In this document: positions 7,330 to 18,226 of the stretch, piece by piece
How positions within the stretch are numbered: the stretch's first letter is position 1
Layout: each line of letters begins with the position of its first letter
Source of the DNA: Sideroxydans sp.
GTDB lineage: Bacteria > Pseudomonadota > Gammaproteobacteria > Burkholderiales > Gallionellaceae
NCBI GenBank assembly: GCA_028710605.1
Contig: JAQTTU010000015.1
Span: 1 to 60,081 of the forward strand
DNA length: 60,081 nt
Reading direction: 5' to 3'
The notes under the pieces: model-generated
The model's input: only the letters and a program-made list of their open reading frames with translations
Told to the model about the DNA's origin: nothing
Database searches by the model: none
Position numbers and translations under genes: made by a program

Positions 7330-10149
7330 ATGGAATACATCAAAATACGCGGTGCTCGCACCCACAATCTGAAGAACATCAGTCTCGATCTGCCGCGCAA
7401 TCAACTGGTAGTGATTACCGGGTTGTCCGGTTCGGGCAAGTCTTCTCTGGCTTTCGATACGTTGTATGCCGAGGGGCAGCGGCGTTATGTGGAGTCGCTT
7501 TCGGCTTACGCGCGGCAGTTTTTGCAGTTGATGGAGAAGCCGGATGTGGATTTGATCGAGGGGCTTTCGCCCGCGATCGCTATCGAGCAGAAGGCCACGT
7601 CGCACAACCCGCGTTCGACTGTCGGCACGGTCACCGAGATTCACGATTATTTGCGTTTGCTGTTTGCGCGCGCGGGCGATCCGTATTGTCCGCAGCACGG
7701 CATCGTGTTGCAGGCGCAGAGTGTGGGGCAGATGGTGGACCATGTGCTGGCGCTGCCGGAGGGCACGAAGGTGATGATTTTGTCGCCGCTGGTGGTGGAG
7801 CGCAAAGGCGAGCAGGCGGATTTGTTCGACGAGCTGCGCGCGCAGGGTTTTGTGCGGCTGCGCGTGAACGGCAAGGTGTGCGAAATGGACAACTTGCCCA
7901 AGCTGGAGAAGAACAAGAAGCACACGGTCGAGATTGTGGTGGACAGGCTGAAAGTTTCGCCGGACATCAAGCAGCGTTTGGCGGAGTCGTTCGAGACGGC
8001 GTTGCGCCACGCGGATGGACGCGCTTCTGCGATGGAGATGGATTCGGGCAAGGAATATATGTTCTCGGCCAAGTTCGCTTGTCCCGTTTGCAATTATTCG
8101 CTGCAAGAACTGGAGCCGCGTTTGTTCTCGTTCAACAGCCCGATGGGGGCGTGTCCGAAGTGCGATGGCTTGGGCGTGATCAGCTTCTTCGATCCCAAGC
8201 GCATCGTGGCTTTTCCGAATCTTTCGTTGAGCAGCGGTGCGATCAAGGGCTGGGATAAGCGCAATCAGTTTTATTACCAGATGCTGGACAGTCTGGCGAA
8301 ACATTACGATTTTGATCTGGAGCAGCCGTTCGAGAGTTTGCCGGAGAAGATTCAAACGGTGGTGTTGTATGGCAGCGGGCACGAGGAAATTTCGTTCCAG
8401 TATTTGAACGAACGCGGCAAGAAGATGCTGCGCGAACATGCGTTCGAGGGCATCGTTAATAATTTCGAGCGGCGCTACAAAGAGACCGACTCGCCCACGG
8501 TGCGCGAGGAGCTGGCGAAGTATCTGAACGGTTGCTCGTGCCCGGAGTGCAAGGGCACACGTCTGCGCGAGGAAGCACGCCATGTGCGCGTGGCGGAGCG
8601 CACAATTTACGAATTGAGTGCGTTGCCGCTGAAGCAGGCGCTGACTTTTTTCCAGGGAGTTTCGTTGCCGGGCAACAAGCAGGCCATCGCCGAGAAGATC
8701 GTGCAGGAGATCACCAGTCGCCTTACTTTCCTTAACAACGTGGGGCTGGATTATTTGTCGCTGGATCGATCGGCGGAAACGCTTTCGGGCGGCGAGTCGC
8801 AGCGTATTCGCTTGGCTTCACAGATCGGTTCCGGTTTGACGGGTGTGATGTATGTACTGGACGAGCCTTCCATCGGCCTGCATCAGCGCGATAACGACCG
8901 TTTGCTGGATACGCTGAAACGTCTGCGCGATATGGGCAACAGTGTGATCGTGGTGGAGCATGACGAGGACGCGATCCGCACTGCCGACTACGTGGTGGAT
9001 ATGGGGCCGGGCGCGGGCGAGCATGGCGGTCTGGTTGTCGCGGAAGGTACGCCGGAAGAAGTGTGTGCCAACCCGCAATCGCTTACCGGCGATTATTTAT
9101 CCGGGCGGCGCAGCATCTCCGCACCGAATGCAATTCATCAGCCTGATGCTGAGCGCCGTTTGAAAATCATTGGCGCATGCGGCAACAATTTGAAAGATGT
9201 CACGCTCGATTTGCCGGTGGGGTTGCTGGTGTGCATCGCGGGCGTGTCCGGCTCGGGTAAGTCCACACTCATCAACGACACCTTATACAACGCGGTAGCC
9301 AAGCATTTGTATGGCAGCAATGCCGAGCCTGCGCCATACCGCGCAATCGAAGGCCTGGAATTTTTCGACAAGGTCATTAGCGTAGATCAATCGCCCATCG
9401 GTCGCACGCCGCGTTCCAACCCGGCGACCTACACCGGATTGTTCACGCCGATACGCGACCTGTTTTCCGGCGTGCCGACCGCACGCGAACGCGGTTACGG
9501 GCCAGGGCGTTTCTCGTTCAATGTGAAGGGTGGGCGCTGCGAATCGTGTCAGGGTGATGGCGTGATTAAAGTTGAGATGCACTTCCTGCCGGACGTGTAT
9601 GTGCCGTGCGACGTGTGCCACGGCCACCGCTACAACCGCGAGACGCTGGAAGTGCAGTACAAGGGCAAGAACATCCATCAGGTGTTGAACATGACGGTGG
9701 AACAAGCGCACGAATTCTTCGCAGCCGTGCCTATCCTCGCGCGCAAATTGAAGACGCTGCTCGACGTAGGGCTGGGTTACATCACGCTGGGGCAGAGCGC
9801 GACCACACTCTCCGGCGGCGAGGCGCAACGCGTTAAGCTATCGCTGGAGTTGTCCAAACGCGACACCGGACGCACGCTGTACATCCTGGACGAGCCGACT
9901 ACCGGCTTGCACTTCCACGACATCGACATGCTGCTCAAGGTCATCCACACCCTGCGCGATCAAGGCAACACGCTGGTGGTGATCGAGCACAATCTGGATG
10001 TCATCAAGACTGCGGATTGGGTGATCGATCTGGGGCCGGAAGGCGGCGATGGCGGCGGGCGTATCGTGGCGCAAGGTTCGCCCCAAGATATTGCGGCCAA
10101 TCCTGAAAGCGTGACCGGGCCGTATCTGAAAAAGCTTCTGGAGAAATAA
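7330..10149 (+). CDS. uvrA: Excinuclease ABC subunit A
   Basis: A 939-residue DNA-damage sensor of nucleotide excision repair, which loads UvrB on lesions. Two ABC ATPase modules are seen: Walker A GLSGSGKS at residues 31-38 and GVSGSGKS at about 638-645. Signature motifs are [12 protein letters not shown] and [11 protein letters not shown]. Two Cys4 zinc sites begin near residue 251 (CPVC...CPKC) and 737 (CESC...CDVC). ATG at 7330 gives the canonical [15 protein letters not shown] start and the length of E. coli UvrA; an upstream in-frame start at 7270 lies on the promoter and is rejected. The TAA overlaps the ATG of the following CAP gene. Confidence 0.97.
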   Translation: MEYIKIRGARTHNLKNISLDLPRNQLVVITGLSGSGKSSLAFDTLYAEGQRRYVESLSAYARQFLQLMEKPDVDLIEGLSPAIAIEQKATSHNPRSTVGTVTEIHDYLRLLFARAGDPYCPQHGIVLQAQSVGQMVDHVLALPEGTKVMILSPLVVERKGEQADLFDELRAQGFVRLRVNGKVCEMDNLPKLEKNKKHTVEIVVDRLKVSPDIKQRLAESFETALRHADGRASAMEMDSGKEYMFSAKFACPVCNYSLQELEPRLFSFNSPMGACPKCDGLGVISFFDPKRIVAFPNLSLSSGAIKGWDKRNQFYYQMLDSLAKHYDFDLEQPFESLPEKIQTVVLYGSGHEEISFQYLNERGKKMLREHAFEGIVNNFERRYKETDSPTVREELAKYLNGCSCPECKGTRLREEARHVRVAERTIYELSALPLKQALTFFQGVSLPGNKQAIAEKIVQEITSRLTFLNNVGLDYLSLDRSAETLSGGESQRIRLASQIGSGLTGVMYVLDEPSIGLHQRDNDRLLDTLKRLRDMGNSVIVVEHDEDAIRTADYVVDMGPGAGEHGGLVVAEGTPEEVCANPQSLTGDYLSGRRSISAPNAIHQPDAERRLKIIGACGNNLKDVTLDLPVGLLVCIAGVSGSGKSTLINDTLYNAVAKHLYGSNAEPAPYRAIEGLEFFDKVISVDQSPIGRTPRSNPATYTGLFTPIRDLFSGVPTARERGYGPGRFSFNVKGGRCESCQGDGVIKVEMHFLPDVYVPCDVCHGHRYNRETLEVQYKGKNIHQVLNMTVEQAHEFFAAVPILARKLKTLLDVGLGYITLGQSATTLSGGEAQRVKLSLELSKRDTGRTLYILDEPTTGLHFHDIDMLLKVIHTLRDQGNTLVVIEHNLDVIKTADWVIDLGPEGGDGGGRIVAQGSPQDIAANPESVTGPYLKKLLEK

Positions 10150-10667
10150 TGAAGCGAGTTCTGCTCACCTGCTGCTTCGTATCATCATTGTCGGCGCAAG
10201 CGCTCGACTTTGATGCAGATGAAATGCTGGCCGCGCACAATCGCTGGCGCGAGACAGTGGGTGCGCCACCACTCACCTACTCCAGCAAACTCGCCGAATC
10301 GTCACTGGAATGGGCGAACCATCTAAAGCAGACCAATCAATGCCAGATGAAGCACAGCAAGCCCGATAGCAATTACGGCGAGAACTTGTATTGGGCGAGC
10401 GCGGTTGAATGGTCGGACGGCAGGCGCGAATTACAGCAGGTCAAACCCAACGAGGTAGTGGATGAGTGGGGCAACGAACACGCCGACTATGATTACAAGA
10501 ACAATAGCTGCGCCGCTGGCAAGATGTGCGGACACTACACGCAAGTCATCTGGAAATCGACCACCACGGTAGGCTGCGCCGTTGCGGTATGCGAGGACTC
10601 GCGCGAACAAATTTGGGTGTGCCAATATCAGCCGCCGGGGAATTGGGTGGGCGAAAAGCCGTACTGA
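10149..10667 (+). CDS. Secreted CAP/SCP-domain protein
   Basis: A 172-residue protein with an N-terminal signal peptide (about residues 1-19, ending near SAQA). It carries the CAP (SCP/PR-1) fold: LAAHNRWRETVGAPPL, YGENLYWAS, CGHYTQVIWKST and CQYQPPGNWVG. The conserved His and Glu of the CAP cavity are visible in AAHN, YGEN and CGHYTQ. Four or more Cys suggest disulphides, so an extracytoplasmic place is likely. The molecular function of bacterial CAP proteins is poorly known. It overlaps the uvrA stop by one base (TAATG), so it is co-translated with uvrA although the roles seem unrelated. Confidence 0.85.
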   Translation: MKRVLLTCCFVSSLSAQALDFDADEMLAAHNRWRETVGAPPLTYSSKLAESSLEWANHLKQTNQCQMKHSKPDSNYGENLYWASAVEWSDGRRELQQVKPNEVVDEWGNEHADYDYKNNSCAAGKMCGHYTQVIWKSTTTVGCAVAVCEDSREQIWVCQYQPPGNWVGEKPY

Positions 10668-10682
10668 TTGCATAAATCCAAA

Positions 10683-10762
10683 CTGCCCCGCAAGCCGCGT
10701 CAATCGCCGATCTGCAATGTGCGCATGACGTAGATGCCCGTATTTTCTGCCTTGCGATCAAG
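10683..10762. repeat. 80-base dispersed repeat, copy A
   Basis: Starts CTGCCCCGCAAGCCGCGTCA and ends with GTAGATGCCCGTATTTTCTG, CCTTGCGATCAAG. Copies of nearly the same length lie at 45391-45470 and 59847-59925. The first 30 bases and the last 30 bases are the best conserved parts. It lies between the CAP gene and the terminator. Confidence 0.65.
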
Positions 10763-10788
10763 CAGGCTTTTTCAAACCGCAAAAACAA

Positions 10789-10813
10789 CAAGGCCGGATT
10801 AAATCCGGCCTTG
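10789..10813. terminator. Bidirectional terminator between CAP gene and rplQ
   Basis: A perfect 12-base stem (CAAGGCCGGATT) closes on a single-base gap, so the real loop is several bases. It is followed by TATATTTTTT on the plus strand and TTGTTTTTG on the minus strand. It ends the alpha ribosomal operon and the convergent uvrA operon. Confidence 0.85.
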
Positions 10814-10842
10814 TATATTTTTTGGCTGCAACGGGTGAAAGC

Positions 10843-11232
10843 TTACTCGCCTGCTTCTACCGGTTGTGCATCAGCCGGACGATCCAGCAGCTCGATCAGC
10901 GCCATCGGAGCGTTGTCGCCCTTACGGAAACCGAATTTCAGGATGCGTGAGTAGCCGCCGTTGCGGGCTGCATAACGCGGGCCAAGTTCGTCAAACAGTT
11001 TGCTAACCATTTCACGATCACGCAGACGCGCAAACGCCAAACGGCGGTTAGCCAGACTGGGGTTTTTGCCCAGTGTCAGGATAGGTTCGGCGACGCGGCG
11101 CAGTTCCTTGGCCTTAGGCAAAGTGGTCTTGATGACTTCGTGACGCAGCAGCGAAACAGTCATGTTGCGCAACATCGCCAAACGGTGGCTGCTGGTGCGG
11201 TTGAGTTTTCTAAGTCCTAAACGGTGACGCAT
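10843..11232 (-). CDS. rplQ: 50S ribosomal protein L17
   Basis: A 129-residue large-subunit protein and the last gene of the alpha operon. The start [20 protein letters not shown] is the canonical L17 N-terminus, including the basic loop that contacts 23S rRNA. The C-terminus ([19 protein letters not shown]) has the short acidic tail seen in betaproteobacteria. It begins 45 bases after rpoA and is followed by the operon terminator at 10789-10813. Confidence 0.97.
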   Translation of the reverse strand: MRHRLGLRKLNRTSSHRLAMLRNMTVSLLRHEVIKTTLPKAKELRRVAEPILTLGKNPSLANRRLAFARLRDREMVSKLFDELGPRYAARNGGYSRILKFGFRKGDNAPMALIELLDRPADAQPVEAGE

Positions 11233-11277
11233 GATTTTCCTCTCTAACTTTCCAACTTGGCTTGAACCAAGCGAGTA

Positions 11278-12249
11278 TTACATCTCGGCGACTGAAGTCC
11301 AGTTTTCCAACTTCATGCCAAGTGACAGGCCGTGTTCGGCCAGCACTTGCTTGATCTCGTTGAGCGATTTGCGACCCAGATTCGGGGTGCGCAACAAGTC
11401 TGCTTCTGTGTTCTGGATCAGATCGCCGATGTAATGGATGCTCTGTGCCTTGAGGCAGTTGGATGAACGCGGTGTCAGTTCCAGATCGTCCACCGGACGC
11501 AGCAACATCGGGTCAACCTTCGGCACTTGTGGCTTCTCGACCGGAGCCGGAGTGCCTTCCAAAGCGGCGAATACGGAGAGTTGATCCATCAGCACACGTG
11601 CCGAATAACGGATCGCTTCTTCCGGGTCGATGGCGCTGTTGGTCTCGATGTCCATAATCAGTTTGTCGAGGTCGGTGCGCTGTTCAACACGCGCGCTTTC
11701 CACCGCATAGCTGACACGGGAGATCGGGCTGAACGATGCGTCCAGCGCGATGTGACCGACCGGACGTGTGGCACCGGGTTGCATGCGCGAAATAGCAGAA
11801 ACATAACCGCGACCTTGCTCAACCTTGATTTCCATGTCCAGCTTTCCGCCGGCGGTCAGGTGAGCGATGACGTGAGTCGGGTTAATGACTTCGGTATCGG
11901 CATTCACTTCGATGTCGGCAGCAGTCACGACACCCGCACCGGATTTCTTCAGGTGCAATGTCGTTTCTCGCGAGTTGTGCAGCTTGAGCACCAAACCCTT
12001 CAGGTTCAGCAGAATTTCAACCACGTCTTCTTGCACGCCGTCGATGGACGAGTATTCGTGCAATACGCCAGCGATCTTGACTTCAGTCACGGCGAATCCG
12101 GGCATGGAGGAAAGCAGCACGCGACGCAGGGCATTGCCCAGCGTGTGGCCGTAACCGCGCTCGAACGGCTCCATCACCACCTTGGCATGGGTGGGAGAGA
12201 TTCGTTGCACGTCGATAATACGTGGCTTCAACAGATTATTGTTAGACAT
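11278..12249 (-). CDS. rpoA: RNA polymerase alpha subunit
   Basis: A 323-residue protein that nucleates RNA polymerase assembly. The N-terminal dimerisation domain includes [21 protein letters not shown] linker near residues 235-250 is followed by the C-terminal domain (about 250-315) that binds UP elements and activators: [30 protein letters not shown]. It lies between rpsD (17 bases upstream) and rplQ. Sequence is full length and unremarkable. Confidence 0.98.
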   Translation of the reverse strand: MSNNNLLKPRIIDVQRISPTHAKVVMEPFERGYGHTLGNALRRVLLSSMPGFAVTEVKIAGVLHEYSSIDGVQEDVVEILLNLKGLVLKLHNSRETTLHLKKSGAGVVTAADIEVNADTEVINPTHVIAHLTAGGKLDMEIKVEQGRGYVSAISRMQPGATRPVGHIALDASFSPISRVSYAVESARVEQRTDLDKLIMDIETNSAIDPEEAIRYSARVLMDQLSVFAALEGTPAPVEKPQVPKVDPMLLRPVDDLELTPRSSNCLKAQSIHYIGDLIQNTEADLLRTPNLGRKSLNEIKQVLAEHGLSLGMKLENWTSVAEM

Positions 12250-12266
12250 ATCCGACTCCGCGTGGA

Positions 12267-12896
12267 TTACTTGGAATACAACTCGACGACGAGATGCTCG
12301 TTGATTGTAGCTGGCAATTCAGAACGCTGTGGAACAGCCTTGAAAGTCCCCTTGAATGCCTTGGCATCAACATCCAGCCATTCCGGAAATCCTCGTTGTT
12401 CGGCCGCTTGCAGAGCAGACTTCAAGCGCAACTGGCTCTTGGACTTTTCTGCCACTTCAACCACATCGCCGGGACGAACTTGGTAGGATGGAATGTTGAC
12501 GCGCTTGCCGTTAACCAGAATGCCGTTGTGACGCACTGTCTGACGTGCTTCAGCACGAGAGCCGCCAAAACCCATACGGTAGGACACATTGTCCAAACGC
12601 GATTCAAGCATCTGCAACAGGCTTTCGCCGGTAATGCCGCGAGATTGTTCAGCACGCTTGTAGGTCAGACGGAATTGACCTTCCATCATGCCGTAGATGC
12701 GACGCAGCTTTTGCTTTTCGCGCAACTGACCGCCATACTCGGACTGACGATTATTCTTCTTTTGTCCGTGCTGGCCGGGCGGATAGGCGCGGCGCTCAAC
12801 GGAGCATTTGTCGGTAAAACATTTTTCCGCCTTCAGAAACAGCTTCTCGCCTTCGCGGCGGCACTGACGGCACTTTGCATCAAGATTTCTAGCCAA
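12267..12896 (-). CDS. rpsD: 30S ribosomal protein S4, TTG start
   Basis: A 209-residue primary 16S rRNA binder that also represses the alpha operon in E. coli. Cys at residues 9, 12, 26 and 31 form a zinc site (the C+ form). An S4 RNA-binding domain lies at about 98-160 ([20 protein letters not shown]). The start codon is TTG at 12896: the conserved ARNLDAK follows directly and AAGGAG sits about 9 bases upstream, while no ATG or GTG is near. A rare start on an autogenous repressor may limit its own synthesis; this is inference. Confidence 0.95.
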   Translation of the reverse strand: MARNLDAKCRQCRREGEKLFLKAEKCFTDKCSVERRAYPPGQHGQKKNNRQSEYGGQLREKQKLRRIYGMMEGQFRLTYKRAEQSRGITGESLLQMLESRLDNVSYRMGFGGSRAEARQTVRHNGILVNGKRVNIPSYQVRPGDVVEVAEKSKSQLRLKSALQAAEQRGFPEWLDVDAKAFKGTFKAVPQRSELPATINEHLVVELYSK

Positions 12897-12908
12897 GATC
12901 TATGCTCC

Positions 12909-13298
<390 letters not shown>

Positions 13299-13317
13299 GT
13301 CTTAGATCCTCTACTAG

Positions 13318-13683
13318 TTACTTCTTCGCGCCAGCGATGGATTTACGCGGGCCTTTGCGGGTGCGTGCGTTGGTACGTGTGCGCTGACCACGGCACGGCA
13401 AGCCGCGACGGTGACGCAGACCACGATAGCAACCCAAGTCCATCAATCGCTTGATGTTCATGGAAATCTCACGACGCAAATCACCTTCTACAGTGAATTT
13501 CGCAACTTCGTCGCGAAGCTTTTCCATATCGGAATCGCTAACGTCTTTCATCTTGGTGGATGTACCAACACCGGCGGAAGCGCAAATCTGCTGAGCGCGT
13601 GTGCGTCCGATACCGTAGATTGCGGTTAACGCAATCACGGCGTGTTGATGGTTTGGAATGTTTACACCGGCAATACGAGCCAT
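13318..13683 (-). CDS. rpsM: 30S ribosomal protein S13
   Basis: A 121-residue 30S head protein that contacts L5 and P-site tRNA. It shows [20 protein letters not shown], the helix-two-turn-helix region, and the basic tail [18 protein letters not shown]. It is the first gene after a strong promoter in the 60-base gap to rpmJ, so it heads the alpha operon. Confidence 0.98.
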   Translation of the reverse strand: MARIAGVNIPNHQHAVIALTAIYGIGRTRAQQICASAGVGTSTKMKDVSDSDMEKLRDEVAKFTVEGDLRREISMNIKRLMDLGCYRGLRHRRGLPCRGQRTRTNARTRKGPRKSIAGAKK

Positions 13684-13713
13684 GCAGCTACCCTATTCAT
13701 TCAAAAGTCGTAA

Positions 13714-13743
13714 ATTATACCATCCAGCGGTGATTTTACTCAA
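13714..13743 (-). promoter_or_regulatory. Promoter of the alpha operon (rpsM)
   Basis: On the minus strand TTGAGT (13743-13738) and a perfect TATAAT (13719-13714) are spaced by 18 bases. The -35 box directly abuts the rpmJ stop. A start near 13706 would leave a leader of about 20 bases to rpsM, too short for the S4 pseudoknot known in E. coli. Confidence 0.65.
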
Positions 13744-13860
13744 TCAACCCTGGCGCTGTTTGTGACGCGGATCGCTACTGCAGATCACACGAACTACGCG
13801 ATTGCGCCGCACGATCTTGCAATTACGGCACACTTTCTTCACGGATGCTTGCACTTTCAT
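13744..13860 (-). CDS. rpmJ: 50S ribosomal protein L36
   Basis: A 38-residue protein: [20 protein letters not shown] then [17 protein letters not shown]. Cys11, Cys14, Cys27 and His33 form the zinc site, so this is the zinc-dependent (C+) paralogue. It lies 23 bases after infA and ends where the alpha promoter begins. Confidence 0.96.
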   Translation of the reverse strand: MKVQASVKKVCRNCKIVRRNRVVRVICSSDPRHKQRQG

Positions 13861-13883
13861 TTGCTTCTCCTTACTTTGCCCAA

Positions 13884-14102
13884 CTACTTGGCACGGAATA
13901 CGATACGTGCCTTGCTCAAATCATACGGCGACACTTCTACGGTGACCTTGTCACCCGGCAGGATACGGATATAGTGCATACGCATCTTGCCCGAAATGTG
14001 CCCCAGTACCACAAATCCATTTTCCAGCTTCACGCGAAAGGTCGCGTTAGGCAGGGACTCTTCAACTTCACCCTGCATCTGGATGACGTCTTCCTTCGCC
14101 AT
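13884..14102 (-). CDS. infA: Translation initiation factor IF-1
   Basis: A 72-residue OB-fold protein that blocks the ribosomal A site during initiation. The sequence [20 protein letters not shown] and [17 protein letters not shown] are canonical. It sits between secY and rpmJ, an arrangement typical of betaproteobacteria rather than enterics. Its ATG follows the secY TAA with no gap. Confidence 0.97.
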   Translation of the reverse strand: MAKEDVIQMQGEVEESLPNATFRVKLENGFVVLGHISGKMRMHYIRILPGDKVTVEVSPYDLSKARIVFRAK

Positions 14103-15410
14103 TTATCGTGCCAATCCAGCCTTAAAATTCGCCTTTTTCAGCAGGCTCTCATACTGGTGCGTCATCATATATGACTGCACTTGTGCCATGAAATCCATGG
14201 TCACCACCACCAGAATCAACAGCGAGGTTCCGCCGAAGTAGAACGGTACGTTCCATTTCACCACCAGAAACTCCGGCAGCAAACACACCAGCGTAATGTA
14301 CACCGCGCCGACCAAAGTCAGTCGCAACATAATCTTTTCAATGTAGCGCGCTGTCTGATCACCGGGACGAATCCCGGGCAAGAACGCTCCGCTCTTCTTC
14401 AAATTGTCTGCCGTCTCTTTCGGGCTGAACACCAGTGCCGTATAGAAGAAACAGAAGAAAACGATTGCTGCTGCGTAGAACAACACGTAAATCGGCTGTC
14501 CCGGCGACAATTTTTCGCTCACATCCTTCAACCAAGTCATGCTCTGACCAGATCCAAACCATCCAGCCAAAGTTGCGGGGAACAAAATAATGCTGGAAGC
14601 GAAGATCGGCGGAATCACACCAGCCATATTCAACTTCAACGGCAGATGCGAGCTCTGCCCCCCATACACCTTGTTACCCACTTGACGCTTGGCATAATTC
14701 ACCAGAATCTTGCGTTGCCCGCGCTCCACGAATACCACCAGCGCAGTAACCAAGACTGCTCCGACAAACAATGCCAACACCAGCGGAATCGAGAAAGCGC
14801 CAGTTCTGGCCATCTCCAGCGTATTGCCTACCGCATTCGGCAGCCCTGCCGCAATACCGGCAAAAATGATAAGCGAAATGCCGTTACCCAAACCGCGCTC
14901 TGTAATCTGTTCGCCCAACCACATCAGGAACATCGTTCCGGTAACCAGAGTGACCACAGTAGTCAACTGGAACATCATGCCGGGGTGCAACACCAAGTCT
15001 CTTTGCGACTGCAACATCACCGCTATACCAAACGACTGGAACAGCGCCAACACCAACGTTCCGTACCGAGTGTACTGCGTAATCTTGCGGCGACCTGCTT
15101 CGCCTTCTTTCTTCAACTGCTCCAAGTGCGGCACAGCAATTGCAGCCAATTGCATGATGATCGATGCCGAAATGTACGGCATGATCCCCAGCGCAAAAAT
15201 TGTAAACCGAGACAGCGCACCTCCAGAGAACATGTTGAACATGCCCAGAATGCCACTCTTCTGCGTCTTGAAGAGTTCCGCCAATACATACGGATCAATT
15301 CCAGGCACAGGAATGTGCGCACCGATGCGATAAACAATCAGCGCACCCAACAAAAACCACAGGCGCGCGCCCAAGTCACCGTACTTCCCTTTGGCTACCG
15401 CTTTGCTCAC
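14103..15410 (-). CDS. secY: Protein translocase subunit SecY, GTG start
   Basis: A 435-residue inner-membrane protein with ten predicted helices, forming the Sec channel with SecE and SecG. Recognisable parts are the plug region [34 protein letters not shown], and the cytosolic loops [18 protein letters not shown] and [21 protein letters not shown] that contact SecA and the ribosome. The start codon is GTG at 15410, 9 bases after the rplO stop with AAGGG before it. It ends directly at infA. Confidence 0.97.
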   Translation of the reverse strand: MSKAVAKGKYGDLGARLWFLLGALIVYRIGAHIPVPGIDPYVLAELFKTQKSGILGMFNMFSGGALSRFTIFALGIMPYISASIIMQLAAIAVPHLEQLKKEGEAGRRKITQYTRYGTLVLALFQSFGIAVMLQSQRDLVLHPGMMFQLTTVVTLVTGTMFLMWLGEQITERGLGNGISLIIFAGIAAGLPNAVGNTLEMARTGAFSIPLVLALFVGAVLVTALVVFVERGQRKILVNYAKRQVGNKVYGGQSSHLPLKLNMAGVIPPIFASSIILFPATLAGWFGSGQSMTWLKDVSEKLSPGQPIYVLFYAAAIVFFCFFYTALVFSPKETADNLKKSGAFLPGIRPGDQTARYIEKIMLRLTLVGAVYITLVCLLPEFLVVKWNVPFYFGGTSLLILVVVTMDFMAQVQSYMMTHQYESLLKKANFKAGLAR

Positions 15411-15419
15411 AGGCTACCC

Positions 15420-15854
15420 TTACTCAGCGATGCTTCCGCCAGCAGCTTCCACTGCCGCACGAGCACCCTTGGTCAACTGCAGGCCTTGCAACTTGACCGC
15501 ACGTGTAATCTCGCCAGCCAACACAACCTTGGCAGTCAAAGCAATGGCGGGAACGATGCCAGCCTGCTTCAATGCCAACAAGTCGATAACATCAACAGGC
15601 ATCTTTTGCAGATCTGTCAAGCGCACTTGCGCTGTGTCGTTACGTGTCAGCGATACGAAGCCGCGTTTCGGCAGGCGGCGTTGCAAAGGCATCTGACCGC
15701 CTTCGAAACCGACTTTATGGAAACCGCCGGAACGGGATTTTTGACCCTTGTGACCGCGACCAGCAGTCTTGCCCAGACCGGAACCAATGCCGCGACCAAC
15801 GCGACGCTTTGCATGTTTGGAACCATCAGCAGGTTTAATTTGATTGAGTTGCAT
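15420..15854 (-). CDS. rplO: 50S ribosomal protein L15
   Basis: A 144-residue protein with the extended basic N-terminus ([29 protein letters not shown]) that enters 23S rRNA, and a globular C-terminal half. It abuts rpmD with no gap, so the two are coupled. Full length for the family. Confidence 0.98.
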   Translation of the reverse strand: MQLNQIKPADGSKHAKRRVGRGIGSGLGKTAGRGHKGQKSRSGGFHKVGFEGGQMPLQRRLPKRGFVSLTRNDTAQVRLTDLQKMPVDVIDLLALKQAGIVPAIALTAKVVLAGEITRAVKLQGLQLTKGARAAVEAAGGSIAE

Positions 15855-16055
15855 TTACGCCTCGCACTTGACCAGGTAATACACTTTATTAATCATGCCG
15901 CGCACTGCCGGTGTGTCTTCCACTTCGACGGTGTGGTGCATACGACGCAGACCCAAACCGCGCACAGTAGCACGATGAGATTCTTTGGTGCCGATGATGC
16001 TTTTTACCAGCGTCACCTTCAATTTTTTGGCTTGCGCCGTTTTAGCTTGTGCCAT
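15855..16055 (-). CDS. rpmD: 50S ribosomal protein L30
   Basis: A 66-residue protein with the L30 core [20 protein letters not shown] and [20 protein letters not shown]. The first eight residues (MAQAKTAQ) are a short extension over E. coli L30. It is 3 bases from rpsE and abuts rplO. Confidence 0.97.
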   Translation of the reverse strand: MAQAKTAQAKKLKVTLVKSIIGTKESHRATVRGLGLRRMHHTVEVEDTPAVRGMINKVYYLVKCEA

Positions 16056-16058
16056 GAC

Positions 16059-16583
16059 TTACCTCGTGATTTCTTCTACGCTCTTGCCGCGCTTTGCAGC
16101 AATCTCAGCCGGTGAATTCAACGCCGTCAGACCATTCAGCGTGGCACGTACCACGTTATATGGATTGCTGGAGCCGATACATTTTGCCAACACATTGCGC
16201 ACGCCAACTGCTTCAAACACTGCACGCATCGCGCCACCGGCAATAATGCCGGTACCTTCAGACGCAGGCTGCATGTAAACCTTGGCTGCGCCATGACGAC
16301 CAATTACTGCATGATGCAGCGTACCTTCCTTCAGATTCACCTTAACCAGCTTGCGGCGGGATTCCTCCATCGCCTTCTGCACAGCGACAGGAACTTCCTT
16401 GGATTTACCCTTGCCCATACCGATACGACCATCGCCATCACCCACCACGGTCAGTGCGGCGAAGCCCATGATACGCCCCCCCTTCACCACCTTGGTCACG
16501 CGATTGACGTGAATCATCTTCTCGATGAGGCCGTCGCCCTTGTCTTCTTGCTGCTGATTCTTGCCTTGTTGTGCTTTAGCCAT
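16059..16583 (-). CDS. rpsE: 30S ribosomal protein S5
   Basis: A 174-residue protein important for decoding accuracy and mRNA unwinding at the entry channel. The N-terminal double-stranded RNA-binding fold includes [20 protein letters not shown], which is the spectinomycin-related loop and looks wild type. The C-terminal half ends in [13 protein letters not shown]. It lies in the spc operon, 13 bases after rplR. Confidence 0.98.
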   Translation of the reverse strand: MAKAQQGKNQQQEDKGDGLIEKMIHVNRVTKVVKGGRIMGFAALTVVGDGDGRIGMGKGKSKEVPVAVQKAMEESRRKLVKVNLKEGTLHHAVIGRHGAAKVYMQPASEGTGIIAGGAMRAVFEAVGVRNVLAKCIGSSNPYNVVRATLNGLTALNSPAEIAAKRGKSVEEITR

Positions 16584-16596
16584 GATTCACCCCAGA

Positions 16597-16953
16597 TTAG
16601 AACTGCAAGCCATGCTCACGCGCAGCATCAGCCAGCGCCTTAATGCGACCATGGTACTTGTTACCGGAACGGTCAAACGCTACGGCGGTCACTCCGGCGC
16701 TCTTGGCCTTCTCGGCGATACGCTTGCCCACCGCAGCAGCTGCGGCGGCATTGCCACCGTTGCTCACGGTTGTGCGAACTTCCGCTTCCAGCGTTGAGGC
16801 GCTTGCCAGCACCTTGCCACCGTCAGCAGAGATCACTTGCGCATAAATATGCAGGTTGGTGCGATGGATCGCCAAACGTACAGTCTTTTGATCGGCAATC
16901 TTTGCACGGGTTTTGCGTGCTCTGCGCTGACGCGCTTCATTCTTGTTCAACAT
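16597..16953 (-). CDS. rplR: 50S ribosomal protein L18
   Basis: A 118-residue 5S rRNA-binding protein. Canonical segments are [20 protein letters not shown] and the C-terminal [20 protein letters not shown]. It brings 5S rRNA to the 50S particle together with L5. Spacing is 11 bases from rplF and 13 to rpsE. Confidence 0.98.
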   Translation of the reverse strand: MLNKNEARQRRARKTRAKIADQKTVRLAIHRTNLHIYAQVISADGGKVLASASTLEAEVRTTVSNGGNAAAAAAVGKRIAEKAKSAGVTAVAFDRSGNKYHGRIKALADAAREHGLQF

Positions 16954-16964
16954 ATCAACCTCGA

Positions 16965-17498
16965 TTATTTCTTCTTGGTTTCTTTCAGGATCACTACTTC
17001 GTCGGAATAACGCACACCCTTACCCTTGTAGGGTTCAGGTTCGCGGTATGCACGAATTTCAGCAGCGACTTGACCGACTTGTTGCTTGTCCGAACCGGTC
17101 AATACGATCTCGGTTTGGGTAGGTGTTGCAACCTTCACACCACTCGGCATCTTGTGTGCCACGGGATGCGAAAAGCCCAGTGTCAGATTCAGCGTATCTC
17201 CGGCTGCTTGAGCGCGATACCCCACGCCAACCAGCGTCAGCTTGCGCTCGAAGCCCTTGCTTACCCCGACCACCATGTTTGCCACCAGGGCACGAATGGT
17301 GCCGGACTGCGCATCAGCTTGGGCGGAAGCATCCGTTGCCTTGCACAGCAGAGCATCGCCCTGGCGTTCAATTGCAACATCCCCCTTTAACGCTTGCGTC
17401 AGGGTTCCCAAAGGACCCTTCATAGAAATTTTATCGGCCGCCAGCGTAACTTCAACACCAGCCGGAACCAGAACGGGATTTTTAGCGACTCTAGACAT
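16965..17498 (-). CDS. rplF: 50S ribosomal protein L6
   Basis: A 177-residue protein made of two related domains, bound near the sarcin-ricin loop. It starts [17 protein letters not shown] and ends with [20 protein letters not shown] plus a lysine tail. No truncation. It lies 9 bases after rpsH. Confidence 0.98.
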   Translation of the reverse strand: MSRVAKNPVLVPAGVEVTLAADKISMKGPLGTLTQALKGDVAIERQGDALLCKATDASAQADAQSGTIRALVANMVVGVSKGFERKLTLVGVGYRAQAAGDTLNLTLGFSHPVAHKMPSGVKVATPTQTEIVLTGSDKQQVGQVAAEIRAYREPEPYKGKGVRYSDEVVILKETKKK

Positions 17499-17507
17499 GC
17501 TTCCCCC

Positions 17508-17903
17508 TTACGCCACGATGCACAGCACTTCGCCGCCGATACCATTGGCGCGTGCCTTGCGGTCCGTCATCAGACCTTTTGAGGTGGAAACGATTGCGAT
17601 ACCCAAGCCGTTCATCACGCTAGGAATATCTTCGCTACCCTTGTACACACGCAGACCGGGACGACTTACGCGCTGGATTTTTTCGATCACAGGACGGTCG
17701 GCGTAATACTTGAGACCAATTTCCAAAGTGGGCTTGCCGCCATTCTCAACGACCTTGAAGCCATCCACATAGCCTTCGTCTTGCAACACCTTGGCGATTG
17801 CCGCCTTGATCTTGGAAGATGGCATTGCCACCGTTACTTTTTCCGCCATTTGCGCGTTGCGAATACGCGTCAACATGTCGGAGATAGGATCACTCATACT
17901 CAT
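17508..17903 (-). CDS. rpsH: 30S ribosomal protein S8
   Basis: A 131-residue primary 16S rRNA binder and, in E. coli, the autogenous repressor of the spc operon. It shows [20 protein letters not shown] and the C-terminal [21 protein letters not shown] second in-frame ATG two codons in is possible, but MSMSDP is the common start. Ten bases separate it from rpsN. Confidence 0.98.
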   Translation of the reverse strand: MSMSDPISDMLTRIRNAQMAEKVTVAMPSSKIKAAIAKVLQDEGYVDGFKVVENGGKPTLEIGLKYYADRPVIEKIQRVSRPGLRVYKGSEDIPSVMNGLGIAIVSTSKGLMTDRKARANGIGGEVLCIVA

Positions 17904-17913
17904 AAATTCACCC

Positions 17914-18219
17914 TTACCAGCTTGCCTTGACTACACCAGGGATTTCGCCGCGCATCGCGTACTCACGCAACTTGATACGCCCCAAACCGAACTTGCTGAA
18001 CACGCCACGCGGACGACCGGTCAACGCGCAACGGTTACGCAAACGTACCGGGCTGGAATCGCGCGGCAGTGCTTGCAATTTTTGACGCGCCGCAAAGCGC
18101 TCTTCATCGCTCATCGACACGTTGGTTATGATCGCCAACAACTCGGCGCGCTTGGCAGCAAATTTCTTCACCGTATCGCGGCGCTTCTGTTCGCGGTTAA
18201 TCACAGCAATCTTAGCCAT
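17914..18219 (-). CDS. rpsN: 30S ribosomal protein S14
   Basis: A 101-residue S14 of the long, zinc-free (C-) type: the zinc CxxC pairs of short S14 are missing. The C-terminus [20 protein letters not shown] followed by [13 protein letters not shown] is canonical. It binds the 30S head with S3 and S10. Seven bases separate it from rplE. Confidence 0.98.
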   Translation of the reverse strand: MAKIAVINREQKRRDTVKKFAAKRAELLAIITNVSMSDEERFAARQKLQALPRDSSPVRLRNRCALTGRPRGVFSKFGLGRIKLREYAMRGEIPGVVKASW

Positions 18220-18226
18220 ATCACCC

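Noticed and set aside
14181-16115. 644-codon plus-strand open frame opposite secY-rplO-rpmD
   Set aside because: It crosses three real genes on the other strand and has Gln/Arg/His-rich composition typical of antisense frames.
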